64,000 nt of DNA from Methylobacter sp. (lineage in GTDB: Bacteria > Pseudomonadota > Gammaproteobacteria > Methylococcales > Methylomonadaceae): positions 1-64,000 of the forward strand of contig NZ_JAUXVR010000027.1 of NCBI RefSeq assembly GCF_030680395.1, given 5' to 3'. The position numbers were made by a program, and so were the translations under genes. Below, piece after piece: positions 9,228 to 17,464 of the stretch. The notes beneath the pieces are model-generated. The model saw only the letters and a program-made list of their open reading frames with translations, was not told where the DNA came from and did no database searches. How positions within the stretch are numbered: position 1 is the stretch's first letter; each line of letters opens with the position of its first letter.

Positions 9228-9271
9228 TAATATCTCGTAGAATAATCGATCATATTATCGACTTGGAATAA

Positions 9272-10171
9272 ATGATGATGGCATCAGCTAAGTATTTGTC
9301 TGTTTTTGCACCGGCTACCCAGCAACAAAGAAAAGAAAATTTTGATAAGTACTGGGAGTTTACCCAGCAGCATGGTGGGGAACTGTTCGAAGACGATAAG
9401 GATTTGGCTAAAAAACGTGATCGACTGAAGCATTTTCAGGATAACCCGGTTAAATTGCGCCAGCCACTGGCTGATCCTGATGCTTTTTATCGCAATTACG
9501 TTGATATGCAAGACGACCCTAAATCACTGGATCGTATGACGCTGATGCTGACAGGCGTATACAAGTTTGCCAGACATGAATGGGTGGGCATTAAAGGCGC
9601 CTGGGATGCAATACCCGATATGGCGAATTCACATACCCTGGAAGACAAAATCAGTCGCGTGCATTTGGCTGAAGAATTTTGCCATGTGCGCTTATTTGAT
9701 GAAATGCTCCGCACTTGCGGTTTGAATAAAGTAGAGTGGGTTCCTTTAGGGCCGATCAAAGAAAAGATCTATGAGCAGTTTCCTAAATTGCCCGGTTTTT
9801 TAATGGACGCTCCGGCTTTCGTCACCGAGTTGATGGGGGTGACGTTCTATTGTCATTTATATCGCCTGTTTGACGAAGTACTGACCGATGAGCCCGAAGT
9901 GCGCGACCGTTTAAAAGAATTGCTGGATGAAATTACCCTTGATGAAGTGGCGCATGTCGGACAACGAAGAAATTTTGTCGGGCCGATAGGCATCAAAGTC
10001 TCAAAATGGCTGGTTAAGCCTTTTTATACGATGTTCTTTAATGATATTCCTGAAGTTGGGCAATTGTTCGACGTTGAGCAGATGATTAAAGACGGCGTCG
10101 CTTTTGATTTTAATGAATTACCTGAGTATATGATCGAACGCAGCTGGATTCCTTCATACTGCAAAGCCTAA
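9272..10171 (+). CDS. Ferritin-like di-iron protein inside the ccm operon
   Basis: 299 aa from the ATG at 9272 (the next Met is at 9275). It has a complete set of ligands for a carboxylate-bridged di-iron four-helix bundle: Glu102 (RHEWVGIKG), E134-x-x-H137 (AEEFCHVRLFDEM), Glu185 (VTELMGVTFY) and E224-x-x-H227 (LDEVAHVGQRR). No signal peptide or membrane segment is evident, so it is probably cytoplasmic. It could be an oxygenase, an oxidase or an iron-storage-like protein; the sequence does not say which. It lies 44 bp after ccmB and 50 bp before ccmC on the same strand, so it is probably co-transcribed with genes for heme handling. I do not recognise a named family. Confidence 0.7.
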   Translation: MMMASAKYLSVFAPATQQQRKENFDKYWEFTQQHGGELFEDDKDLAKKRDRLKHFQDNPVKLRQPLADPDAFYRNYVDMQDDPKSLDRMTLMLTGVYKFARHEWVGIKGAWDAIPDMANSHTLEDKISRVHLAEEFCHVRLFDEMLRTCGLNKVEWVPLGPIKEKIYEQFPKLPGFLMDAPAFVTELMGVTFYCHLYRLFDEVLTDEPEVRDRLKELLDEITLDEVAHVGQRRNFVGPIGIKVSKWLVKPFYTMFFNDIPEVGQLFDVEQMIKDGVAFDFNELPEYMIERSWIPSYCKA

Positions 10172-10196
10172 AATACAGACTTTCCGTATATTTTAG
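10168..10196 (+). terminator. AT-rich stem-loop between the di-iron gene and ccmC
   Basis: CTAAAATAC pairs with GTATATTTTAG (2-nt bulge) around a 9-nt loop and is followed by TTTT. It begins inside the di-iron gene's stop codon. It could act as a weak terminator or attenuator that reduces read-through into ccmC, or as an RNA-stability element. Confidence 0.35.
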
Positions 10197-10221
10197 TTTT
10201 GAACCTTTAGCCTGATTTCCT

Positions 10222-10983
10222 ATGTTTTTAATTCCAGATCCTGTAGTCCGATTTTTTCATCGCATGGCATCTCCGCCGCATTTTTACGCGTTTACCGAGC
10301 GATTAATGCCGTGGCTGGTGGTTATTTTTCTGCTGCTAACAGCCGCCGGCCTTTACGGCGGCCTGTATCTTGCGCCTGCCGATTATCAGCAGGGCGACAG
10401 CTACCGCATTATCTATATTCATGTGCCCAGCGCCTGGATGTCGTTATTTATCTACGTCGTTATGGCGGTTTCAGGCGCAATAGGCTTGGTCTGGCGTATC
10501 AAGCTGGCGGAGATTGTGGCTATCAGCAGCGCGCCGGTCGGTGCCAGCTTTACCTTTATCGCGCTGGTGACCGGTTCCTTGTGGGGCAAACCAATGTGGG
10601 GGACTTGGTGGGTCTGGGACGCGCGGTTAACGTCTGAATTGATATTGCTGTTTTTGTATCTCGGCGTTATCGGGCTTTACGGCGCGATAGACGATAAGCG
10701 CACCGCGTCCAGGGCCGTGGCTATTTTGGCCTTGGTCGGCGTGGTCAACATCCCGATTATCCATTACTCAGTCGAATGGTGGAATACGCTGCACCAAGGG
10801 CCGACGGTAACAAAAATGGATAAGCCGTCCATCCATGTCAGTATGTTGATCCCGCTGTTGCTGATGGCGGTAGCGTTCAAGTTTTATTACCTGATCGCCA
10901 TGCTGCAGAGGGCGCGTACCGAATTGTTGCTGCGTGAACGTAATGCGCAGTGGGTTAAGGTCATGATCTCGGAGTCGAAATAA
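10222..10983 (+). CDS. ccmC: Heme handling protein CcmC
   Basis: Inner-membrane protein that delivers heme to CcmE. 253 aa, six transmembrane segments, with the tryptophan-rich heme-handling motif WGTWWVWDARLTSE (about 130-143) and the flanking periplasmic histidines expected of the family (IYIHVPSAWMS at about 71 and VEWWNTLHQGP at about 188). The TAA stop overlaps the ccmD ATG by 1 nt. Complete and of normal length. Confidence 0.95.
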   Translation: MFLIPDPVVRFFHRMASPPHFYAFTERLMPWLVVIFLLLTAAGLYGGLYLAPADYQQGDSYRIIYIHVPSAWMSLFIYVVMAVSGAIGLVWRIKLAEIVAISSAPVGASFTFIALVTGSLWGKPMWGTWWVWDARLTSELILLFLYLGVIGLYGAIDDKRTASRAVAILALVGVVNIPIIHYSVEWWNTLHQGPTVTKMDKPSIHVSMLIPLLLMAVAFKFYYLIAMLQRARTELLLRERNAQWVKVMISESK

Positions 10984-11141
10984 TGAGTATGCAGGAATTT
11001 TTCGCAATGGGCGGTTATGCCTTTTATGTCTGGACCTCTTACGGCCTGACCTTAATCGTGCTGCTTGCCAATATTATTATTCCGGTGGCGCAACGCAAAC
11101 AGTTTTTACGTTCCTTAGCGCTCAAGCAAAAACGGCAGTAA
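10983..11141 (+). CDS. ccmD: Heme exporter protein CcmD (52 aa)
   Basis: Tiny single-helix protein that stabilises the CcmABC complex and helps release holo-CcmE. 52 aa: MSMQEFFAMGGYAFYVW, a membrane helix at about 17-34 (YGLTLIVLLANIII) and a basic cytoplasmic tail (RKQFLRSLALKQKRQ). Identified from size, topology, the conserved GGYAFYVW-type start and its exact place between ccmC (1-nt overlap) and ccmE (3-nt gap). Confidence 0.93.
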   Translation: MSMQEFFAMGGYAFYVWTSYGLTLIVLLANIIIPVAQRKQFLRSLALKQKRQ

Positions 11142-11144
11142 ATC

Positions 11145-11594
11145 ATGAAACCAGCCAGAAAACAGCGTTTAATGCTTATCGGCCTGATGGTCATCGGAGC
11201 CGGTCTAGCCACGGGGTTCGCGCTTAAGTCCTTCAATGAAAATTTGATGTACTTTTTTTCCACTACCGATGTTGTAGAAGGCAAAGCGCCCAAAGACACC
11301 TTGTTTCGATTGGGCGGTATGGTTATTAAAGGCTCCGTGGAAAGGCCGAATGACGGACTGATGGTGCGCTTTAAATTGACCGATTTCAGTAAGGATGTGA
11401 CCGTCGAATACACGGGCATCCTGCCGGACTTGTTCAGGGAAGGGCAGGGTATCGTTGCCCACGGCAGGTTAAATGCACAGGGCGTATTTATCGCCGAAGA
11501 AGTGCTGGCCAAGCATGATGAAAATTACATGCCACCGGAAGTAAAAGACAGTTTAAAAAACCAGCCTGCGCCAGTTACAGGCCAAAAATCATGA
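11145..11594 (+). CDS. ccmE: Heme chaperone CcmE
   Basis: Membrane-anchored periplasmic chaperone that binds heme covalently and passes it to CcmF/CcmH. 149 aa: N-terminal anchor (about 8-27), OB-fold periplasmic domain, and the heme-binding motif VLAKHDENYMP with His124 followed by the conserved tyrosine. It carries the HxxxY form rather than the archaeal/deltaproteobacterial CxxxY form. It overlaps ccmF by 4 nt. Confidence 0.96.
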   Translation: MKPARKQRLMLIGLMVIGAGLATGFALKSFNENLMYFFSTTDVVEGKAPKDTLFRLGGMVIKGSVERPNDGLMVRFKLTDFSKDVTVEYTGILPDLFREGQGIVAHGRLNAQGVFIAEEVLAKHDENYMPPEVKDSLKNQPAPVTGQKS

Positions 11595-13564
11595 TTGCAG
11601 AGTTGGGTCATTTTTCACTCATTCTGGCCTTATGCATGGCTGTTACTTTGGGGATATTGCCCATTATCGGTGCTTCCAGGTCTATTTCCGGCTGGATCGC
11701 TGTCGCAAGACCCGCCGCGTTTGGACAACTATTATTCATGGCGGTTTCATACGGTTGCCTGACCTATGGATTTTTGACGCATGATTTTTCCGTCGCCTAC
11801 GTTGCCAGAAATTCCAATACCGCATTGCCGGTTTTGTATTTGGTTTCCGGTGTCTGGGGCGCGCATGAAGGCTCGTTATTGCTTTGGGCGCTGGTTTTAT
11901 CCGGCTGGACAGGTTTGGTTGCGATGTTCAGTCGCGCTATTCCCGATACTACCGTTGCCCGGGTTTTAGGGGTAATGGGACTGGTCTCTATCGGTTTTAT
12001 CCTGTTTTTATTGCTGACCTCGAATCCGTTTGAACGACTGTTTCCTGCGCCGCTGGAAGGCCGCGATTTAAACCCTTTGTTGCAGGACCCGGGATTGGCG
12101 ATACATCCGCCGATGCTTTATATGGGCTATGTAGGCTTTTCCGTGGCGTTCGCTTTCGCTATTGCCGCGTTGCTTGAAGGTAGGTTGGATGCGGCTTGGG
12201 CGCGCTGGTCAAGACCTTGGACCAACATCGCCTGGATGTTTTTAACCATCGGCATCGCCTTGGGCAGTTGGTGGGCTTATTACGAATTGGGCTGGGGCGG
12301 CTGGTGGTTTTGGGATCCTGTCGAGAACGCCTCATTCATGCCCTGGCTGGTCGGCACAGCGTTGATTCATTCTTTGGCGGCCACTGAAAAACGCGGCGCG
12401 TTTAAAACATGGACGGTATTGCTGGCGATTTTTGCGTTTTCTTTAAGTTTGCTGGGTACCTTTCTGGTTCGATCCGGCGTATTAACCTCAGTACATGCGT
12501 TTGCCAGCGATCCTGCAAGAGGTCTGTTCATCCTGATATTTCTGGCCGTCGTGGTGGGCGGTTCGTTATTGCTGTATGCGATAAGAGCGCCCTACGTCAA
12601 GAGCAGCGCAACGTTTGAACTCGTTTCAAAAGAATCTGCAATATTGCTGAACAACGTACTGTTAGTGGTGACGGCCTCCAGTATTTTGTTGGGTACGTTG
12701 TATCCTTTGGTGATCGACGCGTTGGGATTGGGCAAGATTTCGGTCGGCCCTCCGTACTTTAATGCCGTATTCATTCCGTTGATGGCACCGCTGGCGATTG
12801 CCGTGGGCTTGGGCATGTTATTGCGCTGGAAAAGGGACAATATCAACGTGATTGCATTACGGGTGCGTTGGGTTGTTTTGGCTTGTGTTGCTGGCGGATT
12901 GCTGCTTCCGTTGGGCATGCCGTTTTATTCCTGGGGCGCGGTATTGGGCTTAACGCTAGCGTTATGGACGGTTGCCATTACCGTGATGTCTTTTGTCGAC
13001 AGGATGGGTCCGCAGGGTTTTTCATGGCAACGGCTGCAAACCGTACCGGCCGGTTTTTACGGTATGACCGTGGCGCATCTGGGCATTGCCGTATTTGTGA
13101 TCGGCATTACCCTGACGTCCGTTTACAGTGTCGAAAAAGATGTTCGCATGGCGCCTGACGACAAGCTGGATATGTCCGGCTATATCTTTGAATTTCACGG
13201 CGTAAAACAAACCCAGGGACCAAACTATATTGCCGAACAGGCTTTTGTAACCGTCAGTTATGAAGGTAAGCAGGTCGCCAAACTGGAGCCGCAAAAGCGG
13301 GTTTATCAGGTGCAAAAAATGCCGATGACTGAAGCGGCTATCGATGCAGGATTGTTCAGGGATTTGTTTGTTGCGATAGGCGAACCGTTGGGCGATAAGG
13401 GCGCATGGAGCATGAGGATTTATTACAAGTCGTTTATCCGTTGGATTTGGCTGGGTGCGTTGTTTATGGCGGCGGGCGGGCTAATCGCCGCCTGTGATAG
13501 ACGGTATAAAATGCCGTTGCCCAGCAAGAACTTGGGCGCAAGCGAGGTACCGGTCGATGCTTAA
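11591..13564 (+). CDS. ccmF: Cytochrome c heme lyase subunit CcmF
   Basis: Large integral membrane component of the heme ligation complex that attaches heme from CcmE to apocytochrome c. 657 aa with about 15 membrane segments; the WWD signature is GWGGWWFWDPVENASFMPW (about 235-253). A C-terminal periplasmic domain (about 515-615) precedes a final helix. Normal length. It overlaps ccmE by 4 nt and ccmG by 8 nt, so the genes are tightly coupled. Confidence 0.96.
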   Translation: MIAELGHFSLILALCMAVTLGILPIIGASRSISGWIAVARPAAFGQLLFMAVSYGCLTYGFLTHDFSVAYVARNSNTALPVLYLVSGVWGAHEGSLLLWALVLSGWTGLVAMFSRAIPDTTVARVLGVMGLVSIGFILFLLLTSNPFERLFPAPLEGRDLNPLLQDPGLAIHPPMLYMGYVGFSVAFAFAIAALLEGRLDAAWARWSRPWTNIAWMFLTIGIALGSWWAYYELGWGGWWFWDPVENASFMPWLVGTALIHSLAATEKRGAFKTWTVLLAIFAFSLSLLGTFLVRSGVLTSVHAFASDPARGLFILIFLAVVVGGSLLLYAIRAPYVKSSATFELVSKESAILLNNVLLVVTASSILLGTLYPLVIDALGLGKISVGPPYFNAVFIPLMAPLAIAVGLGMLLRWKRDNINVIALRVRWVVLACVAGGLLLPLGMPFYSWGAVLGLTLALWTVAITVMSFVDRMGPQGFSWQRLQTVPAGFYGMTVAHLGIAVFVIGITLTSVYSVEKDVRMAPDDKLDMSGYIFEFHGVKQTQGPNYIAEQAFVTVSYEGKQVAKLEPQKRVYQVQKMPMTEAAIDAGLFRDLFVAIGEPLGDKGAWSMRIYYKSFIRWIWLGALFMAAGGLIAACDRRYKMPLPSKNLGASEVPVDA

Positions 13565-14087
13565 GTACCTTCTTCCTTTATTATTATTTACCGTTCTGGC
13601 AGTATTTCTGGCGCTGGGACTAAACCTTCATCCCGGCGAGATTCCTTCGCCGCTGATCAACAAACCAGCCCCGGCATTTTCAGCGCCCAAGCTGCAAACG
13701 CCTGCGGAAAAATTATCCGGGGCCGATTTGAAAGGCAAGGTCTGGCTGTTCAATGTGTGGGCATCGTGGTGTGCTTCGTGTCGTTCCGAACATCCGATAC
13801 TCAACCAATTGGCGCAACAAAAAGCGGCCATTATCGTCGGCTTAAATTACAAGGACGAGCCGGAAGCGGCCTTAGGCTGGCTGGCGCAATTGGGCAATCC
13901 TTACGATGTCAGCATCATGGATCAGGACGGGCGTATCGGTATAGACTGGGGCGTTTACGGTGTGCCGGAAACCTTCGTGATTGATAAACAGGGCGTGGTT
14001 CGATATAAGCATACCGGCCCCGTTACGCCTGACGATGTGCAGCAAGTATTCCTGCCTTTGATCGCCAAGTTACAAGCTAAAAACTAA
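13557..14087 (+). CDS. ccmG: Thiol:disulfide interchange protein CcmG/DsbE
   Basis: Membrane-tethered periplasmic thioredoxin that keeps the apocytochrome CxxCH cysteines reduced for heme attachment. 176 aa from the ATG at 13557, which overlaps the end of ccmF; longer in-frame starts lie inside ccmF and add non-homologous residues. N-terminal anchor at 3-22, then a thioredoxin fold with the active site WASWCASCRSEHP (Cys72/Cys75) and the cis-proline region GVPETFVID. Confidence 0.95.
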   Translation: MLKYLLPLLLFTVLAVFLALGLNLHPGEIPSPLINKPAPAFSAPKLQTPAEKLSGADLKGKVWLFNVWASWCASCRSEHPILNQLAQQKAAIIVGLNYKDEPEAALGWLAQLGNPYDVSIMDQDGRIGIDWGVYGVPETFVIDKQGVVRYKHTGPVTPDDVQQVFLPLIAKLQAKN

Positions 14088-14560
14088 TGAAGTATTTATC
14101 TATCATTCTCTTGCTGATACTGTCCGGCATAGCCTGTGCCGGTGTCGAATATCGTCAGTTTGCCAATTCTGATCAACAAGAAGCTTATGAAACGCTGACC
14201 TCGGAACTGCGCTGTCTTGTTTGTCAAAACCAGACCATCGCCGATTCCAATGCGGAACTGGCCGCGGACTTACGCAGACAGGTCTACGAAATGTTGCAAC
14301 AAGGCAAATCAAAACAAGACATAGCTCAATTCATGACCGATCGCTACGGCGATTTCGTTTTATACAATCCGCCCTTTAAGGCCAAAACCGGCGTATTGTG
14401 GATAGGGCCGGTGGTATTTTTGTTAATCGGTTTGATCGTTGTGTTTTTGTTTGCACGGCGTAAAAAGACTGCCTCCGTCCTGCAGGCCAACACAGGGAAC
14501 GAGAACGCTGAGAAATTGGCAAAAATCCGCAATTTATTAGAGAAAGGTGATCAGTCTTGA
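14087..14560 (+). CDS. ccmH: Cytochrome c maturation protein CcmH (N-terminal/CcmL type)
   Basis: Periplasmic thiol reductant for apocytochrome c, acting with CcmF and CcmG. 157 aa: cleavable signal (1-18), the conserved LRCLVCQNQTIADSNAELA motif with Cys43 and Cys46, then a C-terminal membrane helix (about 104-122) and a short cytoplasmic tail. It corresponds to the N-terminal half of E. coli CcmH; the TPR half is the separate next gene, ccmI. Its ATG overlaps the ccmG stop by 1 nt. Confidence 0.95.
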   Translation: MKYLSIILLLILSGIACAGVEYRQFANSDQQEAYETLTSELRCLVCQNQTIADSNAELAADLRRQVYEMLQQGKSKQDIAQFMTDRYGDFVLYNPPFKAKTGVLWIGPVVFLLIGLIVVFLFARRKKTASVLQANTGNENAEKLAKIRNLLEKGDQS

Positions 14561-15792
14561 ATATGCTATTTTTGCTTATTGTTAGCGTACTGATCTTAAT
14601 CGCCTTTCTGATTGTTCTGCCGCCGTTGTGGAGAAAACATCCGGTTGCCGAGGCAGACCAGGATCAGCGTAATATCGCCATTGCTAGGCAACGATTGGCT
14701 GAACTTAAGGAACAACTGCAAGCAGGCGCATTAACTCAGGCACTTTATGACGAGCAGCTGGTCGAACTTGAACAGGCCTTGAGCGATGATCTCGATATAG
14801 AGAGCCATGTCAACGCATCGCCATCGCAAGGCCGGTGGATGGCGCTGGTGCTGATGTTGGCAATTCCTTTTGTAACGGGTTCGCTTTATTGGGCGCTGGG
14901 TAACTACCCGTCATTAACTCAAGTTGATCAACCGGCGGCAGCAAATCAGGCAACACCCGAGCTGGAGCAAATGAAAAGCATGGTTGCCGGGCTTGCGGAG
15001 CGCCTGCAAAAACAACCGGACGATGCGCTAGGCTGGACTATGCTGGGCCGGTCCTACAAATACTTGCAGCAATATCCTAAAGCTGTCGAAGCTTTTGAAC
15101 ATGCGTACAGGTTGATAGGCGATCAGCCGGAAATCATGCTGCTTTACGCCGATGCTTTAGCCTTTGCCAACAACGAGCAGATGGCCGGAAAACCTTCGGA
15201 ACTGGTGTTTAAAGCCTTGGCGATGGAACCCAATAATGTGACCGGTTTATGGCTAGGCGGCATGGCAAAAGCGCAAATAGGCGATTTTGCTGCGGCAATG
15301 GATTTGTGGAAAAAACTTGAAGCGCAATTACCGGCAGGGTCCGAAGCTCAGCAGGAAATACAGGGTTTGTTGGTAAAGCTCTCCACTCAGGTACCGGCAG
15401 GTACTGCTGCGCAAGCGGAAGCAAAACCCGTACAACCGGCTAAAGCAGTGAATATTGATGTTCAGGTAAGCTTAGCGCCCGAGTTGCAAAAATCAGCCAG
15501 CCCTAATGACACCGTTTTTATTTATGCTCAGGCATTATCCGGCCCCAAAATGCCGCTGGCTATCGTGCGTAAACAGGTGTCCGAATTGCCGGTAACCGTC
15601 AACTTGACCGATGCGATGGCGATGATGCCGACCATGAAGTTATCGAATTTCGAGCAAGTCAAATTGCTGGCGCGCATTTCCAAGTCCGGCGATGCGATAC
15701 AAAAGCCCGGCGACTTGATAGGCGTGGTCGAACAGATAGCGTTGACTGATAAAGGCCCTCATAAAGTAGTCATTAACAGCCAAATAAAATGA
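14557..15792 (+). CDS. ccmI: Apocytochrome c chaperone CcmI (CycH)
   Basis: Membrane protein that captures apocytochrome c for the heme lyase complex. 411 aa: two N-terminal membrane helices (about 2-22 and 90-110) with a cytoplasmic loop between them (IAIARQRLAELKEQL), then periplasmic TPR repeats (about 150-250, LGWTMLGRSYKYLQQYPKAVEAFEHAY) and a C-terminal domain rich in beta strands (about 290-411). It overlaps ccmH by 4 nt and hemN by 4 nt, which ties heme synthesis to cytochrome maturation in one transcript. Confidence 0.93.
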   Translation: MNMLFLLIVSVLILIAFLIVLPPLWRKHPVAEADQDQRNIAIARQRLAELKEQLQAGALTQALYDEQLVELEQALSDDLDIESHVNASPSQGRWMALVLMLAIPFVTGSLYWALGNYPSLTQVDQPAAANQATPELEQMKSMVAGLAERLQKQPDDALGWTMLGRSYKYLQQYPKAVEAFEHAYRLIGDQPEIMLLYADALAFANNEQMAGKPSELVFKALAMEPNNVTGLWLGGMAKAQIGDFAAAMDLWKKLEAQLPAGSEAQQEIQGLLVKLSTQVPAGTAAQAEAKPVQPAKAVNIDVQVSLAPELQKSASPNDTVFIYAQALSGPKMPLAIVRKQVSELPVTVNLTDAMAMMPTMKLSNFEQVKLLARISKSGDAIQKPGDLIGVVEQIALTDKGPHKVVINSQIK

Positions 15793-17171
15793 TGGATCAA
15801 TCTATAAAATTCGATTTGGGCCTTATCAATCGCTACGATAAGGCCGGTCCCCGTTATACCTCTTACCCGACTGCGCTGGAACTGCACGAAGGCTTCGGCG
15901 ACAAGGAATATCGCCGACACATCGCCAAATCCAATGCTGCAGGCGGGCCGTTATCGCTGTATTTCCATATTCCTTTTTGCGATACCGTCTGCTTTTATTG
16001 CGCATGTAATAAAATCGTCACCAAAAACAGAAAGCATGCAGAACCGTACTTGGCGAATTTGTGCAAAGAAATTGCGATGCAGGGCTATTTGTTCGACTCC
16101 AGCCGAATCGTTAATCAATTGCACTGGGGCGGGGGTACGCCGACTTTTTTAAGCTACGAGCAGATGAAAACCTTGATGGCGGTAACCCGCCAGCATTTTC
16201 AGCTAAGGGATGACGACAAGGGCGAATATTCGATCGAAGTCGATCCCCGGGAAACCAACGACCAGACCATAAAGCAACTGCGCGAACTGGGCTTTAACCG
16301 GGTCAGTTTGGGTCTACAGGATTTTGATCCGGCCGTACAAAAGGCCGTCAATCGCCTGCAAAGCGAAGAGCAGACGTTCAGTGTTTTGGAGGCCGCCCGT
16401 GCCGAGGGTTTTCGTTCAACCAATATCGACTTGATCTACGGCTTGCCGCTGCAAACGGTCGAGACTTTCGCCCTTACGCTGGATAAAATTCTGGCGGTAG
16501 CGCCGGATCGTTTCTCGATCTTCAACTACGCCCACATGCCCGCACGGTTTAAAACCCAGCGTCAGATTAACGATGCCGATATGCCGACGCCCGACGTCAA
16601 GTTGGCTATTTTACAGATGGTAGGACAACGGCTCACCGAAGCCGGTTATGTTTACATCGGTATGGATCACTTCGCCAAACCCGATGACGAACTCGCCGTT
16701 GCCCAGCGGGAGAGACATTTGTACCGCAATTTTCAGGGCTATTCCACGCATTCGGATTGTGATCTGGTGGGCTTAGGGATTACTTCCATCGGCCGGGTAG
16801 GCGATGCGTATATCCAGAATGTCAAAGAGCTGGACGAATACGACCAGCTTATCACTCAGAATAAATTGCCGGTATTTAAAGGCGTCGAACTGGATAATGA
16901 CGACAAGCTGCGCCGTGCGGTGATTACCCAACTGATTTGCCATTTCGATTTGGGCTTTGCCACTATCGAACAACAGTTTGCCATTAACTTTGCCGACTAC
17001 TTTGCGCAGGAGCTTCACGCATTAGCGCCGATGCAAGTCGATGGTTTACTGGTTTTATCGGCGGAGGGCATCAAGGTGTTATCCTCAGGCCGTCTGCTGA
17101 TCCGCAACATCTGCATGGTATTCGATAAGTACTTGGCGCAAAAACAGCAACAGTTTTCAAAAGTTATTTAA
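15789..17171 (+). CDS. hemN: Oxygen-independent coproporphyrinogen III oxidase
   Basis: Radical-SAM enzyme that converts coproporphyrinogen III to protoporphyrinogen IX without oxygen. 460 aa: the 4Fe-4S motif is CDTVCFYC (Cys64, Cys68, Cys71) followed by the extra cysteine in CACNK found in true HemN, then the glycine motif LHWGGGTPTF. The C-terminal HemN domain (about 370-450) is present, which supports HemN rather than HemW. Translationally coupled to ccmI, it may supply heme for the cytochrome system under low oxygen. Confidence 0.95.
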   Translation: MMDQSIKFDLGLINRYDKAGPRYTSYPTALELHEGFGDKEYRRHIAKSNAAGGPLSLYFHIPFCDTVCFYCACNKIVTKNRKHAEPYLANLCKEIAMQGYLFDSSRIVNQLHWGGGTPTFLSYEQMKTLMAVTRQHFQLRDDDKGEYSIEVDPRETNDQTIKQLRELGFNRVSLGLQDFDPAVQKAVNRLQSEEQTFSVLEAARAEGFRSTNIDLIYGLPLQTVETFALTLDKILAVAPDRFSIFNYAHMPARFKTQRQINDADMPTPDVKLAILQMVGQRLTEAGYVYIGMDHFAKPDDELAVAQRERHLYRNFQGYSTHSDCDLVGLGITSIGRVGDAYIQNVKELDEYDQLITQNKLPVFKGVELDNDDKLRRAVITQLICHFDLGFATIEQQFAINFADYFAQELHALAPMQVDGLLVLSAEGIKVLSSGRLLIRNICMVFDKYLAQKQQQFSKVI

Positions 17172-17179
17172 GTCGCCTT

Positions 17180-17386
17180 ATGAATGAAGATCGCATCATC
17201 GAATTGGAAATAAAAATCGCTTATCAGGAAGATTTGTTGCAGGCATTGAATAAGATAGTCGGTCAGCAGCAGCAACAGATAGATCGCTTGGAAGCGACTT
17301 GCAGAATGCTTAATGAGCGAATTAAAAGCTTGTCTGTTGAGGGTAGCGGCGGCGAAAGTGTCGAGGAAGTACCGCCGCATTATTAG
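17180..17386 (+). CDS. slyX: SlyX family coiled-coil protein
   Basis: 68 aa, almost entirely one heptad-patterned helix (RIIELEIKIAYQEDLLQALN...) with the conserved polyglutamine turn GQQQQQIDRLE and the typical end VPPHY. SlyX is widespread in Gammaproteobacteria; its molecular role is unknown. It sits 8 bp after hemN and is probably the last gene of the ccm-hemN transcript. Confidence 0.9.
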   Translation: MNEDRIIELEIKIAYQEDLLQALNKIVGQQQQQIDRLEATCRMLNERIKSLSVEGSGGESVEEVPPHY

Positions 17387-17464
17387 CCGTTGAGCAGAAT
17401 CGTAGCTATAACTCAAATTAGCTACAAACAGCGCCAAAGAATTATCCATAACTATAATAATAAA

